DNA of 64,000 nucleotides, taken from the NCBI GenBank assembly GCA_026987115.1, contig JALSNF010000045.1, positions 27,061 through 91,060 on the forward strand, in the 5' to 3' direction. This DNA is from Desulfurobacteriaceae bacterium. GTDB lineage: Bacteria; Aquificota; Aquificia; Desulfurobacteriales; Desulfurobacteriaceae. The position numbers and the translations under genes are program-made. Below, in pieces: positions 44,718-56,681 of the stretch (position 1 is the first letter of the stretch; each line of letters begins with the position of its first letter). The notes under the pieces were generated by a model. The model did not search any database and was not told the origin of the DNA. It saw nothing but the letters and a program-made list of their open reading frames with translations.

Positions 44718-45524
44718 GTGGAGAGAGTAAAGCTCAAAACGGAAAGGAGAGAGAGACTCTCAAAAGTAGTAGCAGGTAAGGTAGGCTCTTTAAGGAAGGC
44801 AAAAAGGCTAATTGACGAAGGTCTCGTTTCCGTTAACTATAAAAAGGAGCTCTTTTATAGGAGAGAGCTAAGAGAGGGGGCCATCGTTATATTCCCCGTC
44901 CCAGAACTCCTTTTTAAAAGCGTCGCTCCACAGGTCCTTTATAAGGACAGGGGAGTGTGGGTTTTCAGTAAACCGCCGTTTATAACTTCCAACGAGGGTA
45001 GCAAGAGTTTAGAAGCTCTAATTAAAAAGAAGTTCAACAGGAACTTAAAAGTAGTTCACAGGCTTGACAAGCAAACTTCAGGACCTGTAATTGCAGTTGA
45101 AAGTAGCGAGCTGTTTGAGAAGCTAAAAGAGACTTTTAAAAGAAGGGAGGTTGAAAAGGAGTACTTAGTCCTTTTAAAAGGAAGACTTAAAAGGGGAGTC
45201 CTTTTAAACTCTCCGATAGACGGTAAAGAAGCTATAAGTAAGGTAATTCCCGTTAGGGAGTTTAAGCTGTGCACCTTGTGCAGGGTAAAAATTGAAACGG
45301 GCAGGAAACATCAGATAAGGAGACACTTAGCAGAGTTAGGCCATCCGGTAGTTGGGGAGTTTAAATACTATAGTGGAAGTTGGAAGGAGGAGCTCCTATA
45401 CGCTCCAAGAATCCTCCTTCACAGCTCAAGGCTCTCCTTCCCCCATCCAAAAGGAGGGAAGGTGGAAGTGGAAGAGGAGCTCCCAGAGGACTTTAGAGAG
45501 TTCCTCACCTTTCAAGGAATATAG
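44718..45524 (+). CDS. RluA-family RNA pseudouridine synthase
   Basis: [17 protein letters not shown] catalytic motif; [20 protein letters not shown]. Confidence 0.93.
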   Translation: MERVKLKTERRERLSKVVAGKVGSLRKAKRLIDEGLVSVNYKKELFYRRELREGAIVIFPVPELLFKSVAPQVLYKDRGVWVFSKPPFITSNEGSKSLEALIKKKFNRNLKVVHRLDKQTSGPVIAVESSELFEKLKETFKRREVEKEYLVLLKGRLKRGVLLNSPIDGKEAISKVIPVREFKLCTLCRVKIETGRKHQIRRHLAELGHPVVGEFKYYSGSWKEELLYAPRILLHSSRLSFPHPKGGKVEVEEELPEDFREFLTFQGI

Positions 45525-47196
45525 ATAGGTCTATCTCCATACCCGCGTTCCTAAGCTTTCTAAGCGCTTTAGACTCTATCTGCCTAATTCTCTCTCTCGT
45601 CACCTTCAACTCTTTACCTACCTGCTCTAAAGTGTGCTCAGGGTAGCCGTCTAGACCGAACCTTAACTTTAAGACCAAGGCCTCCCTTTCATTTAGGCAC
45701 GAAAGGAGCTCTTTAACTTTCTCCCTCAAGTCCTTTTTAATTACTTCGTTTTCAGGTATCGGGCTCTTCGTATCCTCTATAAAGTTCCCTAAAGTGCTGT
45801 CTTCGTCGTCCCCTATGGGAGTTTCAAGGGAAACTGGCTCTTGGGCGAGCTGGAGGATTGAGCGAACCTTGCTTGAAGACATCTTGAGCCTCTCTGCTAT
45901 CTCTTCAGGTTTAGGCTCCCTCCCCATCTCAAGGAACATCTGGCGGGAAACCTTTATAACTTTGTTTATAGTCTCTATCATGTGAACGGGAATCCTGATA
46001 GTCCTTGCCTGGTCTGCAATTGCTCTGGTTATCGCCTGTCTTATCCACCAAGTAGCGTAGGTGCTAAACTTGTAGCCCCTTCTGTACTCAAACTTATCAA
46101 CTGCCTTCATAAGACCTATGTTGCCCTCTTGAATAAGGTCTAAAAAGTGGAGTCCCCGGTTTATGTACTTTTTGGCAATGCTCACAACGAGCCTAAGGTT
46201 TGACCTAACCAAAATCTGCTTTGCTTCCTGAGAGTCTCTCTTAAAGAAGTAAATCTTCTCAACGAGGGCGTAAAACTGATTTCTAGGCATCTCTAAAGAG
46301 TCTATAAGTTGTCTGTAGGTCTCCCTCGTATCAAGGTACTTTTTAACCATCTTCTTTACTTCCCTTAAGGTGTAGGGAGAGGCGTCTATCTTTTCCCTAA
46401 CCTCTTCGTCGTCAAGCCTTTGACATATCTCTTCTATAGGAATGCCTAAAAAGGAAAGCTTACCGCTTAACTTCTGAAGGCTCCTTTCGCTCTTTTTTAA
46501 GAGCTTGTACTTTGAGTAGAGCTCCTCAGCAAGCCTTTCATAGATTGAGAAAGAGAGGGGAAGTTGTCTTAAAAGGGAATTTACTCTAGCCCAAGTTTTA
46601 AGGTATTCTCTCTTAACTTTCTGATTTCTCTTGTTCCTACGGTACTGTTTCTGAAGCCTTTCAAGTATGGGAAGAAGGGTCTTTATCTCCTCTACTATTG
46701 CAAAGAACTTCTTTCTCCTTTGGCTCTCTCCTCCCTCTGCAAAGTCGTCAGGGGAGCGGAGAATGTCTCTAACTTTTACCTTGCCTTCTTTTATCTTCTC
46801 TTCTATGTTTAAGACATAGTCTAAAACTGCCCTGGTCTTTAAAAGGTACCTAACTAAAGCTTTCCTTCCAAGCTCAACCCTTTTGGCAAGGGCAACCTCT
46901 TCGTGCCTCTTTAAAAGGGAAATACCACTCATCTCCCTTAAGTAAAGCCTTATCGGGTCGTCAGAACGGGGAAGGGTATCTGGAGCTATGGTAAGCTGGA
47001 GCTTAGAGAGGTCAACGTTCTCTTCTCCCTCTTTTGGTATAATTTGGATATCGTACTCGTCAAGTTGGGTAATAAGCTCTTCTATGAGTTCTGGTGTGAG
47101 CACCTCTTCGTCAAGGTGCTCCATCAGCTCGTCAAAGGTTATGTATCCTTTGTCTTTACCGAGGGCTATAATCTCTTCAAAGTTTATCCGTTCCAA
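45505..47196 (-). CDS. rpoD: RNA polymerase primary sigma factor RpoD
   Basis: [71 protein letters not shown]...[15 protein letters not shown]. Confidence 0.96.
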   Translation of the reverse strand: MERINFEEIIALGKDKGYITFDELMEHLDEEVLTPELIEELITQLDEYDIQIIPKEGEENVDLSKLQLTIAPDTLPRSDDPIRLYLREMSGISLLKRHEEVALAKRVELGRKALVRYLLKTRAVLDYVLNIEEKIKEGKVKVRDILRSPDDFAEGGESQRRKKFFAIVEEIKTLLPILERLQKQYRRNKRNQKVKREYLKTWARVNSLLRQLPLSFSIYERLAEELYSKYKLLKKSERSLQKLSGKLSFLGIPIEEICQRLDDEEVREKIDASPYTLREVKKMVKKYLDTRETYRQLIDSLEMPRNQFYALVEKIYFFKRDSQEAKQILVRSNLRLVVSIAKKYINRGLHFLDLIQEGNIGLMKAVDKFEYRRGYKFSTYATWWIRQAITRAIADQARTIRIPVHMIETINKVIKVSRQMFLEMGREPKPEEIAERLKMSSSKVRSILQLAQEPVSLETPIGDDEDSTLGNFIEDTKSPIPENEVIKKDLREKVKELLSCLNEREALVLKLRFGLDGYPEHTLEQVGKELKVTRERIRQIESKALRKLRNAGMEIDLSIFLER

Positions 47197-47206
47197 GGCT
47201 ACCTCC

Positions 47207-48832
47207 TCAGTTTATTTGAATTTGGCTTACTGCTCCCAAGTCCCCTCTTTTTAAGCTGAATATGAGTTTCTTTAACTTCATCTTTTCGTTAAAACCTTTA
47301 ACTTTCTTAAGTCTCCTCTCAAGCTCCTTTGCCAAGACCCTACAAATTGCTCCTAAAACCTCTTCCTCTGAAACCTCCATAAGCAGGAGCTCCGAAATTA
47401 AAGGGGCCTCTTCTGGGTATTCAATCTGTAGTGAAGTAGGCTCAAGAACCGCTCCTTTTGTTATTACTGTGTAGAGTTTCCCTATCCTCTCAGAGACAAA
47501 GACCGTAGGGGAAATTTCCACAGGGAGTTTTAAATTACCCTCAAGGAGGGCCTTTAAGAAAACTTTCTCGTGGTAGGGTATGGGGAGCTCCTCTTTAACC
47601 TCTTCCCTCCTCCTATAGACGGGAGAGTGCAACTTTATCCACTTTTCGTCTATACCAAACTCTGCAGAAAGAAGGGAGACATACTCTTTAAAGAGTATCG
47701 GGTTAACAGTTTCAACCTGTGAAACAGCCTGGGCTAAAAGCTTAAGGAACTCCAGCTTTTTTGACCCCTCACAGTGGGAAATAAACCTTAAAGCCCACTC
47801 AATAAAGGGCAAAGGGGATTTTAAGAGCTTAGTTAAAAGCTGTGGAGAGCTCCTAGACAGAGAGTCTGGGTCTTCCTCTGGAGGGAGTTGAACGACTAAA
47901 GGCTCGCAGCCCAACTTAAAGAAAATACCGGCAGAGCGGATGGTAGCCTTTATACCTGCAGAATCTCCGTCAAACATAAGTATGGGCTTTTGGGAATACC
48001 TCTTTAAGAACCTCGCGTGGCTTTCAGTTAAGGAAGTCCCCATAGGAGCTACGGCCCTTTTTATCCCTATCTGGTAAAGGGAGATAACGTCAAAGTAGCC
48101 TTCTACTACTATTACTTCCCTCTTCTTTAAAACCTCCTCTTTACTCTGATAAAAGCCGTAAAGGACCGACGACTTCTTGAAGGTCTCCGATTCTGGACTG
48201 TTTATGTATTTAGGAGCTCCCTCCCCTAAAAGCCTACCTGCAAAGGCTACAACGCTTCCAGAGTGGTTAAATATGGGAATAATGAGCCTTTGGGAGAAGA
48301 ACTCCTTTCCAGAAGGGCTTATAAGACCTAAAGCTTTTAAGGACTCTTTAGAAATAGAGAGTTTTGATAGATAGCCTCTAGGTGCGTACCCCAACAGAAA
48401 TCTGTTAGCGGTTTCCTCTGTTATCCCTCGGGAGTTTAGGTAGTCTAGAACTTCTCTAAGGTAAGAGTTAAAGAACTTGGCAGCCTTAAGACCGTCCTCT
48501 CCTACTTTGGCTTCCCTATCCCCTTTAAACTCGGTAGGGAGCTCAACTCCTGCAATTTCTGCAACTCTTTTAACGGCTTCGTAAAAGGAAAGGCCTTCAT
48601 ACTTTTCAACAAAGGTTATCGCGTTCCCTCCAACTCCACAGCCGAAACACTTGAAAATCTGCTTTTCAGGGCTAACTACAAAGGAAGGAGTCTTTTCAGG
48701 ATGGAAAGGACAAAGGGCAGTAAAGTTCCTACCTACCTGTTTAAGGTTTAAGTAGTGGGAGACAACGTCAACTATGTCAACCTTAGAGAGCAAGTCTTCC
48801 ACAAAGGAGAGGGGGACTTTAGAGCTCCCCAA
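47207..48832 (-). CDS. dnaG: DNA primase
   Basis: Zn finger [63 protein letters not shown]. Confidence 0.95.
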   Translation of the reverse strand: MGSSKVPLSFVEDLLSKVDIVDVVSHYLNLKQVGRNFTALCPFHPEKTPSFVVSPEKQIFKCFGCGVGGNAITFVEKYEGLSFYEAVKRVAEIAGVELPTEFKGDREAKVGEDGLKAAKFFNSYLREVLDYLNSRGITEETANRFLLGYAPRGYLSKLSISKESLKALGLISPSGKEFFSQRLIIPIFNHSGSVVAFAGRLLGEGAPKYINSPESETFKKSSVLYGFYQSKEEVLKKREVIVVEGYFDVISLYQIGIKRAVAPMGTSLTESHARFLKRYSQKPILMFDGDSAGIKATIRSAGIFFKLGCEPLVVQLPPEEDPDSLSRSSPQLLTKLLKSPLPFIEWALRFISHCEGSKKLEFLKLLAQAVSQVETVNPILFKEYVSLLSAEFGIDEKWIKLHSPVYRRREEVKEELPIPYHEKVFLKALLEGNLKLPVEISPTVFVSERIGKLYTVITKGAVLEPTSLQIEYPEEAPLISELLLMEVSEEEVLGAICRVLAKELERRLKKVKGFNEKMKLKKLIFSLKRGDLGAVSQIQIN

Positions 48833-48894
48833 TCTATATCACCTCTTCCTCTTTTATAAATTCCATGTTAAAATTATTCACCGTAAGGATAAAG

Positions 48895-49359
48895 TCAACT
48901 TTTCCTCCACTCCTTAAGCAGCAAAATTAGGATACCCGTTGAGACAAAAAGGTCAGCAAAGTTAAAAGTAGGGTAGTGGAAATTCTTAAAGTGGAGGTCT
49001 ATAAAGTCAACGACCCTTCCTGAAAATACCCTGTCGTAGAGGTTTCCTAAAGCTCCCCCCACTATTAAGCCAAAGGAAAGGGTTGTTAAGGAACTCTTTG
49101 ACCTAAAAAGGGCGTAGTAGGTCAAAAAGACAACTACGAGAAAGGGGAAAAAGACTAAAAGGAGCTCCCTTAAAAAGCCTTGGGTAGAGGAAAAGAGGCT
49201 AAAGGCAGCTCCTTTGTTCTGTGCAAGCCTTAAGGAAAGGAGACCCTTAACAAGAGTTATCTCCTTTGAAGCTAAAGCTTTAGCAGCCCAAGCCTTAGAA
49301 AGTCTATCAAGAGAAAAAGCAAGTAGTAAAGAAATTAAAAAAGTAAGCCTCATAAGCAC
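48895..49359 (-). CDS. lspA: Lipoprotein signal peptidase
   Basis: LRLAQNKGAAFSLF; GGALGNLYDRVFSGRVVDFIDLHF; FNFADLFVSTGI. Confidence 0.94.
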   Translation of the reverse strand: MLMRLTFLISLLLAFSLDRLSKAWAAKALASKEITLVKGLLSLRLAQNKGAAFSLFSSTQGFLRELLLVFFPFLVVVFLTYYALFRSKSSLTTLSFGLIVGGALGNLYDRVFSGRVVDFIDLHFKNFHYPTFNFADLFVSTGILILLLKEWRKS

Positions 49360-49937
49360 CTCACAAACTGGTAAGTAAGGTCTGAAAAGAAGTGGAAAAC
49401 TATAGGAGCCAGCAAAGAACCGCTCCTTTCGTAAAGCCAGCCCATAACTAAAGAGGGAAAGAATACCTTAAACATCAAAGGGTTATAAAATATAAGAGCG
49501 TGGGCAACTCCAAAGAGGAAACTTGAAATCAAGTTATTTTTAGTGAGCCATCCCTTCAAGAGCTCCTCATTTTCGTAAACAGAGTAGAAAAAACCCCTAA
49601 AGAAAACCTCCTCTGAAAGGGCAACTAAGAGAAGGTAAGAAAGCAAAGACAGGTTAAGCCTACCTGAAACTTTAAAACCAAAGTGGGAACAGAGCAAAAG
49701 GTAAAGGGGAAGTATTAAAAGAGAAGCCAAAAGGCCGTAAAGAGCTCCCTTAAAGAAATTCTTAAACCCAAGCTCAGAGGGAGTTTTCTTAAACAGGAAA
49801 ACCGGAATCCCTATTAAAAGGAGAGAAGCAAAGGGAGATGAGAAATTCGGGAAAAAGCGAACAGCAAAAGCCGTTAAAACGACAACCCAAAAGTAGCTCC
49901 TTATAAACTGGCAACCTTTACACTTTTTAAGGGTCAA
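49350..49937 (-). CDS. CPBP-family intramembrane metalloprotease
   Basis: LSEEVFFRGFFYSVYE; SFLFGVAHALIF; PIVFHFFSDL. Confidence 0.88.
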   Translation of the reverse strand: MTLKKCKGCQFIRSYFWVVVLTAFAVRFFPNFSSPFASLLLIGIPVFLFKKTPSELGFKNFFKGALYGLLASLLILPLYLLLCSHFGFKVSGRLNLSLLSYLLLVALSEEVFFRGFFYSVYENEELLKGWLTKNNLISSFLFGVAHALIFYNPLMFKVFFPSLVMGWLYERSGSLLAPIVFHFFSDLTYQFVRCL

Positions 49938-49992
49938 GCTCTGCTCCCAATGTATAATTTGCTTTGAGAAAAAGTATGCTCAGGAGAGGAAA

Positions 49993-50250
49993 ATGGGGAG
50001 ATATTCTGTAAAAGTCTTCATAACCTACAAGAAGGGCGTTTTAGACCCTCAAGGAGTAGCAGTTGAGAAGGCCGCCCATCAACTTGGGTTTAAGAAGGTA
50101 AAGAACGTTAGAGTGGGCAAGCTTATCACTATGGAAGTTGAAGCAAAGAGCAAAGAAGAGGTTGAAAGGGAAATTAAGGAAATGGCAGAGAAGTTCTTAG
50201 TTAACCCTGTAATTGAAGACTACTCCTACGAGATTTCTAAGGAGGGATAA
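49993..50250 (+). CDS. purS: Phosphoribosylformylglycinamidine synthase subunit PurS
   Basis: [38 protein letters not shown]; adjacent to purQ. Confidence 0.94.
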   Translation: MGRYSVKVFITYKKGVLDPQGVAVEKAAHQLGFKKVKNVRVGKLITMEVEAKSKEEVEREIKEMAEKFLVNPVIEDYSYEISKEG

Positions 50251-50945
50251 TGCGCTTTGGAATACCAGTATATCCCGGGAGCAACTGTGATAGGGACGTT
50301 GGATGGGTCATTGAGAAAGTTTTAGGGCATCAAGCAGTTTACCTTTGGCACAAAGAGGGGAACTTAAAAGGCATAGACGCAGTTATAATTCCGGGAGGTT
50401 TCTCTTACGGCGACTACCTTAGAGCGGGAGCGATGGCAAAGATATCTCCCATTACAGAGGCTATCTGTGAGTTTGCCCAAAGGGGCGGTCTGGTTATGGG
50501 AATATGCAACGGCTTTCAAATCCTCCTTGAAGCGGGACTGCTCCCTGGAGCTATGCTCCCCAACAAGAGTTTGTCCTTCATATGTAAGTTCGTTCACTTA
50601 AAAGTAGAAAACACAGACACTCCCTTTACGAGCCTCTACACCAAAGGCGAAGTCCTAAAAATACCTATAGCCCACGCAGAGGGAAACTACACCTGCCCGG
50701 AGGAAACTTTAAAGGAAATTGAGGAAGGGGGACAGGTTGTTTTAAGATACTCTTCCCCTGAAGGGGAGGTTTCTCCTGAGTTTAACCCTAACGGTTCACT
50801 TAACAACATAGCCGGAATATGCAACAGGGAAGGGAACGTTTTTGGACTTATGCCCCACCCAGAGAGGGCATCAGAGGCAATATTGGGCAGCACAGACGGC
50901 CTTAAAATGTTTAAGTCAATGGTTGAAGGAGTTGTAAAGGCCTAA
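50250..50945 (+). CDS. purQ: Phosphoribosylformylglycinamidine synthase subunit PurQ
   Basis: [55 protein letters not shown]. Confidence 0.96.
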   Translation: MRFGIPVYPGSNCDRDVGWVIEKVLGHQAVYLWHKEGNLKGIDAVIIPGGFSYGDYLRAGAMAKISPITEAICEFAQRGGLVMGICNGFQILLEAGLLPGAMLPNKSLSFICKFVHLKVENTDTPFTSLYTKGEVLKIPIAHAEGNYTCPEETLKEIEEGGQVVLRYSSPEGEVSPEFNPNGSLNNIAGICNREGNVFGLMPHPERASEAILGSTDGLKMFKSMVEGVVKA

Positions 50946-51685
50946 TGGAAGATTTACTGGTAGTTATACCTGCAAGGATAGGCTCAAAAAGGCTTCCACG
51001 GAAACCCTTAATAGAGATAGCAGGGGAACCTTTAATTTCACTAACGGTAAAAGCAGTAAAGAGGTTTGCTCCTAAAGTGCTGGTTGCAACAGACAGCAAA
51101 GAGGTAGAAAAAGTAGCGAAAGAGGCAGGGGCAGAAGTTAAGTTAACGCCTTCAGAGCTCCCAAGTGGAACCGACAGGGTTTACTACGCAGTTAAGGAGC
51201 TCCCTTGCAAGTTCATAATTAACGTTCAAGGGGACGAACCCTTCGTAGAGGAAGAGCACTTAGAGAAAATATACTTGTCCCTTAAAAAGGGAGCTCCATT
51301 TGCCACTTTAGCAACTCCCTTTAAGGAAATCAACGAAGTAAAGAACCCGGCAAGGGTAAAGGTGGTCATTGATAAGGACGGATACGCCCTTTACTTTTCA
51401 AGGAGTCCCATTCCCTACTTTAGAGACCGAGAGCCAAAACCTGAAGAATACCTAAAGCATCTGGGAGTTTACGGGTACGCAAAAGAAGCTCTTGAAAAGT
51501 TCGTAAACTGGCCTGTTGGGAAGCTTGAGAGGATAGAGAAGTTAGAGCAACTGAGAATTCTTGAGAACGGCCACAAGATAAAAGTATCTGTAGTTGAAAA
51601 GGAAGTCTTTGGAATAGACACAGAGGAAGACTTAAAAAGGGCAGAGAAAATCTTAAGAGAGGTAAAGAGATGGCCTCAAAGTTAA
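50945..51685 (+). CDS. kdsB: 3-deoxy-manno-octulosonate cytidylyltransferase
   Basis: [55 protein letters not shown]. Confidence 0.95.
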   Translation: MEDLLVVIPARIGSKRLPRKPLIEIAGEPLISLTVKAVKRFAPKVLVATDSKEVEKVAKEAGAEVKLTPSELPSGTDRVYYAVKELPCKFIINVQGDEPFVEEEHLEKIYLSLKKGAPFATLATPFKEINEVKNPARVKVVIDKDGYALYFSRSPIPYFRDREPKPEEYLKHLGVYGYAKEALEKFVNWPVGKLERIEKLEQLRILENGHKIKVSVVEKEVFGIDTEEDLKRAEKILREVKRWPQS

Positions 51686-53304
51686 TATTCGTAACGGGAG
51701 GAGTCCTTTCCTCAATAGGAAAGGGAATTACCGCTTCTTCAGTAGGAACTCTCCTTGAAAGTAGGGGGTTAAAGGTAACCATACAGAAGCTTGACCCTTA
51801 CCTTAACGTTGACGCAGGAACTATGAACCCTTACCAGCACGGAGAGGTTTACGTAACGGAGGACGGAGCAGAAACAGACCTTGACTTGGGGCACTACGAA
51901 AGGTTTACAAGTGCAGTAATGAAGAGGATAAACAACATAACTTCAGGTCAGATATACCAAGAGATAATCCAGAAAGAGAGAAGGGGAGAGTACTTAGGTG
52001 GAACCGTTCAGGTAATACCCCACGTTACAAACTTAATAAAGGAAAAGATAAGACAACTAATGTCAACTGATGTGGACGTTGTAATAGTTGAAGTAGGAGG
52101 AACAGTCGGAGACATAGAAGGCCTCCCCTTCTTAGAAGCAATAAGACAGCTTGGAACGGAGGTAGGGAAGAGCAACGCCATTTACATTCACGTAACCTAC
52201 GTTCCCTACGTTAAAAGTGCAGGAGAGCTAAAGACAAAGCCTACTCAACACTCGGTAAAGGAGCTAAGGGCAATAGGAATTCAGCCAGACATTATAGTCT
52301 GCCGTTCCGAAAGGAGCCTTCCCCAACAGGTAAAGAGGAAGATAGCCCTGTTTGCAAACCTAAAAGAGAGGGAAGTGATAACCGCAAAAGACCTATCAAC
52401 CATATACGAAGTCCCCTTAGTACTGCAGAAAGAAAAGCTTGACGAGCTGATAATTGAAAAACTCCAGCTTCCCGTTGTAAGGGAATCTGACCTTTCAGAG
52501 TGGAAAAGAGTAGTAGAGAAGATTAAAAAGCCCCAAGAGGGAAGCGTTAAGATAGCAGTAGTGGGAAAGTACGTGGAGCTCCCAGACGCCTACAAAAGCA
52601 TAATAGAGTCCTTCGTCCACGCAGGGGCTGCAAACGATGTAAAGGTTGAAATAAAGTGGGTAAACGCTGACGAGCTTGAAAGGGAAGAGGTAAAAGCTGA
52701 AGAGTTCCTTTCAGAAGTTCAAGGAATCCTCGTTCCGGGAGGTTTTGGAGAAAGGGGAATAGAGGGAAAGATAAAGGCAGTTAAGTTTGCAAGGGAAAGG
52801 GGAATACCCTTCTTTGGCATATGTTTAGGGATGCAGTGTGCCGTAATAGAGTTTGCAAGGAACGTTGCAGGCCTTGAAGGAGCTCACAGCGCAGAGTTTA
52901 GCTCTACAACTCCTTACCCTGTAATTGACCTTATGGAAGAACAGAGAAAAGTAAAGGAAAAAGGCGGGACGATGAGGCTCGGAGCGTATCCTTGCGTCCT
53001 TAAGGAAGGAACGACAACTTACAAGGCTTACGGGAAAAAGGAGATTTCAGAGAGGCACAGGCACAGGTACGAGTTTAACAACGCCTTTAGGGAAACCCTT
53101 GAAAAGGCAGGTTTAGTAATAGCGGGAACCTCTCCTGACGGAAAGCTCGTAGAAGTTGTTGAAGTTAAAGGACACCCTTGGTTTGTTGCCGTTCAGTACC
53201 ACCCTGAGTTTAAATCTAGGCCGAGAGCTCCCCACCCCCTCTTTGTTGACTTTGTAAAGGCGGCAAAGGAAGTAAGGGACAGAGTTGAAAGTAAAAGTAC
53301 TTAA
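51670..53304 (+). CDS. pyrG: CTP synthase
   Basis: [62 protein letters not shown] domain [18 protein letters not shown]. Confidence 0.97.
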   Translation: MASKLIFVTGGVLSSIGKGITASSVGTLLESRGLKVTIQKLDPYLNVDAGTMNPYQHGEVYVTEDGAETDLDLGHYERFTSAVMKRINNITSGQIYQEIIQKERRGEYLGGTVQVIPHVTNLIKEKIRQLMSTDVDVVIVEVGGTVGDIEGLPFLEAIRQLGTEVGKSNAIYIHVTYVPYVKSAGELKTKPTQHSVKELRAIGIQPDIIVCRSERSLPQQVKRKIALFANLKEREVITAKDLSTIYEVPLVLQKEKLDELIIEKLQLPVVRESDLSEWKRVVEKIKKPQEGSVKIAVVGKYVELPDAYKSIIESFVHAGAANDVKVEIKWVNADELEREEVKAEEFLSEVQGILVPGGFGERGIEGKIKAVKFARERGIPFFGICLGMQCAVIEFARNVAGLEGAHSAEFSSTTPYPVIDLMEEQRKVKEKGGTMRLGAYPCVLKEGTTTYKAYGKKEISERHRHRYEFNNAFRETLEKAGLVIAGTSPDGKLVEVVEVKGHPWFVAVQYHPEFKSRPRAPHPLFVDFVKAAKEVRDRVESKST

Positions 53305-54103
53305 GGGAGAAGAGTTAACGAGCATAGGAATAGGAGGCAAGAGAGAAGTCTTCTTCCCAAAAGGGGTTGAAGAGCTCCTAAAACTGAACTTAAAAGAGTT
53401 TAACTTTATAGGGGGAGGCTCAAACAGCGTATTAAGGGAAACGGGACTTCCCTTAATTTCATTAAGGGAGTTTAACTACATCAAATATCAAGGGGAGCTC
53501 CTAACCTTAGGAGGAGGCGTTCTCCTGCCTACAATCTTAAAAGAGCAGATAAAAAAGGAGTTTTCCCTTTTTGAGTTCTTGGCAGGAGTTCCAAGGGCAA
53601 CTGTAGGAGGCTTAATTGCCCAAAACGCAGGGGCTTTCGGCTTTGAAGTAAAGGACTTCTTAAAGAGAGTCGTATTCATAAACGGTAAAGGCCAATTAAA
53701 GGAGATAAAAGAGTTCTCCTCCTTTAAGTACCGAAAGTCCCCCTTCCCCGAAGAAGGGATAGTGGTTGAAGCTACTTTCAGGATAAAGAGAGAGCCAAAA
53801 ATCAAGGAAAAGATAAGGAAATTTTTAAGGAAAAGGGTAGAGAAACAGCCTCCCTTTTACTTAAGAACGGCAGGCTCAACCTTTAAAAACCCGAAAGGCG
53901 AAAGTGCAGGAAGGCTGCTGGACATTTGCGGCTTTAAAGGCTTTAAACTTAAGAGTCTTAAGTTCTCAGAAAAACACGCAAACTTCCTAATAAACACTGG
54001 AAAGGCCTCTTTTAGCGAGTTTACAGACATAGTAGAAATTGCAAGGGAAAAGGTTAAAAGAGAGCTCGGAGTAGAGCTCTCCCTTGAGGTAAAAATCCTT
54101 TAA
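53285..54103 (+). CDS. murB: UDP-N-acetylenolpyruvoylglucosamine reductase
   Basis: [62 protein letters not shown]. Confidence 0.92.
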   Translation: MKVKVLKGEELTSIGIGGKREVFFPKGVEELLKLNLKEFNFIGGGSNSVLRETGLPLISLREFNYIKYQGELLTLGGGVLLPTILKEQIKKEFSLFEFLAGVPRATVGGLIAQNAGAFGFEVKDFLKRVVFINGKGQLKEIKEFSSFKYRKSPFPEEGIVVEATFRIKREPKIKEKIRKFLRKRVEKQPPFYLRTAGSTFKNPKGESAGRLLDICGFKGFKLKSLKFSEKHANFLINTGKASFSEFTDIVEIAREKVKRELGVELSLEVKIL

Positions 54104-55102
54104 CTACCCCTCTTTTAACCACCTTGCAGCGTCTAAAGCGTGATAGGTCAATATCAGGTCTGCACCTGCTCTCTTAATAGCAGTTAAGGTCTCAAGAACT
54201 ACCTTTCTCTCGTCTATCCAACCTTTTAAGGCTGCTGCCTTAACCATTGCGTACTCTCCACTTACGTTGTAGGCAGCAGTGGGATATTTAAATTCCTCTT
54301 TTACTGCCCTTATAACGTCAAGGTAGGCAAGAGCAGGTTTTACCATAACAATGTCTGCTCCCTCTTTAATATCTAAGGCAACTTCCCTTAAAGCTTCTAG
54401 CAAGTTTGAAGGGTCCATCTGGTAAGAACGCCTGTCTCCAAAAGCAGGAGCAGATTCTGCAGCATCTCTAAAAGGGCCGTAGTAGGCAGAGGCATACTTT
54501 GCAGCGTAAGACATTATGGGAATGTCTGTAAAACCTGCTCCGTCAAGGGCTTCCCTTATGGCCTTAATCATGCCGTCCATCATGCCTGAGGGAGCTACCA
54601 TATCTGCACCTGCTTGAGCGTGGGAGACAACCTGTTTTTTCAAAAGCTCCAGCGTCTTATCGTTGTCAACGTCGCAAATTTCCCCGAAGCAGCTTAAATA
54701 ACCACAATGGCCGTGGTTGGTGTACTCACAAAAGCACACGTCAGTTATTACGTAAATTCCTTTAGTCTCCTCCTTTATCTTCCTAACGGCCCTTTGAATT
54801 ATCCCTTCTTCAGAGTAAGAGTCTGAACCCAACTCGTCTTTGTGGGAAGGAATGCCAAAGAGTATAACCGCTGGAATTTTTAAGTCTTCAACCTGAGAGA
54901 GGACTTCAGGGAGCCTGTCAACGGAATACCTAAACTGGCCCGGCATTGAAGTTATCTCTTCCTTTATGTTTTCTCCGTCAACAACGAAAATAGGGTAGAT
55001 AAAGTCGTTAACGGTTAAAATTGTCTCTCTAACCATCCTCCTTATGTTCTCGTTTTTCCTAAGACGCCTTAGCCTTAAGCTTGGGAAATTTCCGGTTAAC
55101 AT
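54104..55102 (-). CDS. hemB: Delta-aminolevulinic acid dehydratase (porphobilinogen synthase)
   Basis: [56 protein letters not shown]. Confidence 0.96.
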   Translation of the reverse strand: MLTGNFPSLRLRRLRKNENIRRMVRETILTVNDFIYPIFVVDGENIKEEITSMPGQFRYSVDRLPEVLSQVEDLKIPAVILFGIPSHKDELGSDSYSEEGIIQRAVRKIKEETKGIYVITDVCFCEYTNHGHCGYLSCFGEICDVDNDKTLELLKKQVVSHAQAGADMVAPSGMMDGMIKAIREALDGAGFTDIPIMSYAAKYASAYYGPFRDAAESAPAFGDRRSYQMDPSNLLEALREVALDIKEGADIVMVKPALAYLDVIRAVKEEFKYPTAAYNVSGEYAMVKAAALKGWIDERKVVLETLTAIKRAGADLILTYHALDAARWLKEG

Positions 55103-55124
55103 TAACTCCTCCTCTTCTTTGGTT

Positions 55125-55472
55125 TTACCACCACTCTTCTTCTTTAGACTCTAAGACCGTCTCAATTATAAGAATCACAACGGAAAAGACATTTGCTACC
55201 AGTGCACCCCAAGCAAGAGCTTCAATTAAGGTTTCACGTAAGCCCATCTCGTAAAAGACAAGGGCAGGTATAAGGTGAAGGTCTGCTGCCAAACTGGTTG
55301 CTAGGAGCTCGGCGCTTAGAGTCTTCTTACTGCCTAGCTTTAAAAGAGTAGCAATAAGGTTGAAGCTAACAGAAGCTATGAGCTCGTAAGGGTCTCCGTC
55401 GTAAACGAAACCAACGGTAGTGGTTAAAGACATCATAACGAAAAAGGCCGTTCCAACTTTACCCCAGTCCAT
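55125..55472 (-). CDS. Small multi-TM protein of unknown function (possibly DUF6394-like) linked to K+ channel
   Basis: 115 aa hydrophobic ORF immediately adjoining the K+ channel gene on the same strand. Confidence 0.65.
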   Translation of the reverse strand: MDWGKVGTAFFVMMSLTTTVGFVYDGDPYELIASVSFNLIATLLKLGSKKTLSAELLATSLAADLHLIPALVFYEMGLRETLIEALAWGALVANVFSVVILIIETVLESKEEEWW

Positions 55473-56681
55473 TTAGGTTAACCTCTCCTTAAGTTTCCTC
55501 TTTAGCATAGCACTTCTTGAAACTATTTTCCCTTTAAACAGAGCTCTCACTGCCTCCTCCAACTTCTTCTTAGGACCTACTATAACTAAAAGGTCCAGAG
55601 AGTCAATAATAAGGTCTCCTCCGGGAGTATAGACTACTTCACCGTTTCTTTTCTTAACAGCTATAACCGTTATCCCAAACTTACGCCTTAAGTCAAGGTC
55701 TTTTAACGTCTTTCCAACAACCGGCGAGTCAGGCTGAACAACGAGCTCCTCAATGTCTATAAAGGTGTGTTCCCCAAAGAGTATCTCTTCAAGGAGGGAC
55801 TTCTCCCCGAAAATCGGAGGTTTCTTCGCAATTACAGCTACCCTCTTTGAGATTATAGAGGGTATGGTCTCTACATAATCTGCTCCTACGAGCCTTAACT
55901 TTTCTTTAAACTCCTCCTTATTTACTAGAGCAATTATGAAAAAGGGGTATATCTTGTACTTACTTACCGCGTTCTTAACGGTTAAAGTTATTGCAAGGTT
56001 CTTGTAGTCGTCTTCAGTAGCAACCACGGCACCAACTGCAGATTCTATGTTTGCAAGGGAAAGGGTGTTCTCATCGGTAGGGTTAAGGGTAAGGTAATAC
56101 TTAATTTCGTGTTCTTTGGCAAACTCTTCAAGGCCTTGAGAGGGCGAAACCAGCACGACTGGTATTTTATGGTAGCGGAGCTCTTTAACTAAGTGAACGA
56201 CGTAATCGTTAAAGCCAAAGATGATATAGTGGCCTTTTAGAGTAGAAATGTCAGAAACCATCTTTCTAAACCTCAGAATTTTTTTTACTTCTCCGGAAGT
56301 TACTATGTTTATTAAAACGGCCAAGGAATAGCCCATTACGGCACCAACGCCTACGGTCATAACTAAAAGGTTAAAGAGCCTGTCCTTTGGGGTCATGTTC
56401 CACATTTCGCCGTAGCCTATGGTGGTAACCGTTAAAATTGTCATGTAAAAGGCTTTTAAAAGGTTAACCTTTGAAATTACCATATACCCTATTGTTGAAA
56501 CCATAATAGTTATAAGGGCAATAATGAGGGGAGCCCTAAACTTCATTACTATTTCAAGGACCTTTTCCTGACTGTACTGTCGGGGTATTACTTTCTCTAT
56601 TTTTCTCCTTCGGCTCACAGCTACCTCAAATAAGAGTAAAGCCTCTCTAAGGCCTCCTCTATGTTCCTTTTGCTCGTGCAA
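55473..56681 (-). CDS. Two-TM potassium channel with RCK/TrkA-N and TrkA-C domains
   Basis: Selectivity filter TVTTIGYGE; YIIFGFNDYVVHLVKEL; TrkA-C-like tail; likely true start at GTG (MSRRRKIEKVIPRQ) inside the listed ORF. Confidence 0.88.
   Translation of the reverse strand: MHEQKEHRGGLREALLLFEVAVSRRRKIEKVIPRQYSQEKVLEIVMKFRAPLIIALITIMVSTIGYMVISKVNLLKAFYMTILTVTTIGYGEMWNMTPKDRLFNLLVMTVGVGAVMGYSLAVLINIVTSGEVKKILRFRKMVSDISTLKGHYIIFGFNDYVVHLVKELRYHKIPVVLVSPSQGLEEFAKEHEIKYYLTLNPTDENTLSLANIESAVGAVVATEDDYKNLAITLTVKNAVSKYKIYPFFIIALVNKEEFKEKLRLVGADYVETIPSIISKRVAVIAKKPPIFGEKSLLEEILFGEHTFIDIEELVVQPDSPVVGKTLKDLDLRRKFGITVIAVKKRNGEVVYTPGGDLIIDSLDLLVIVGPKKKLEEAVRALFKGKIVSRSAMLKRKLKERLT

Noticed and set aside
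56621-56681. 61-nt overlap of K+ channel and aminotransferase genes as a real overlap
   Set aside because: A downstream in-frame GTG (MSRRRKIEKVIPRQ...) removes the overlap and is a more natural channel N-terminus.
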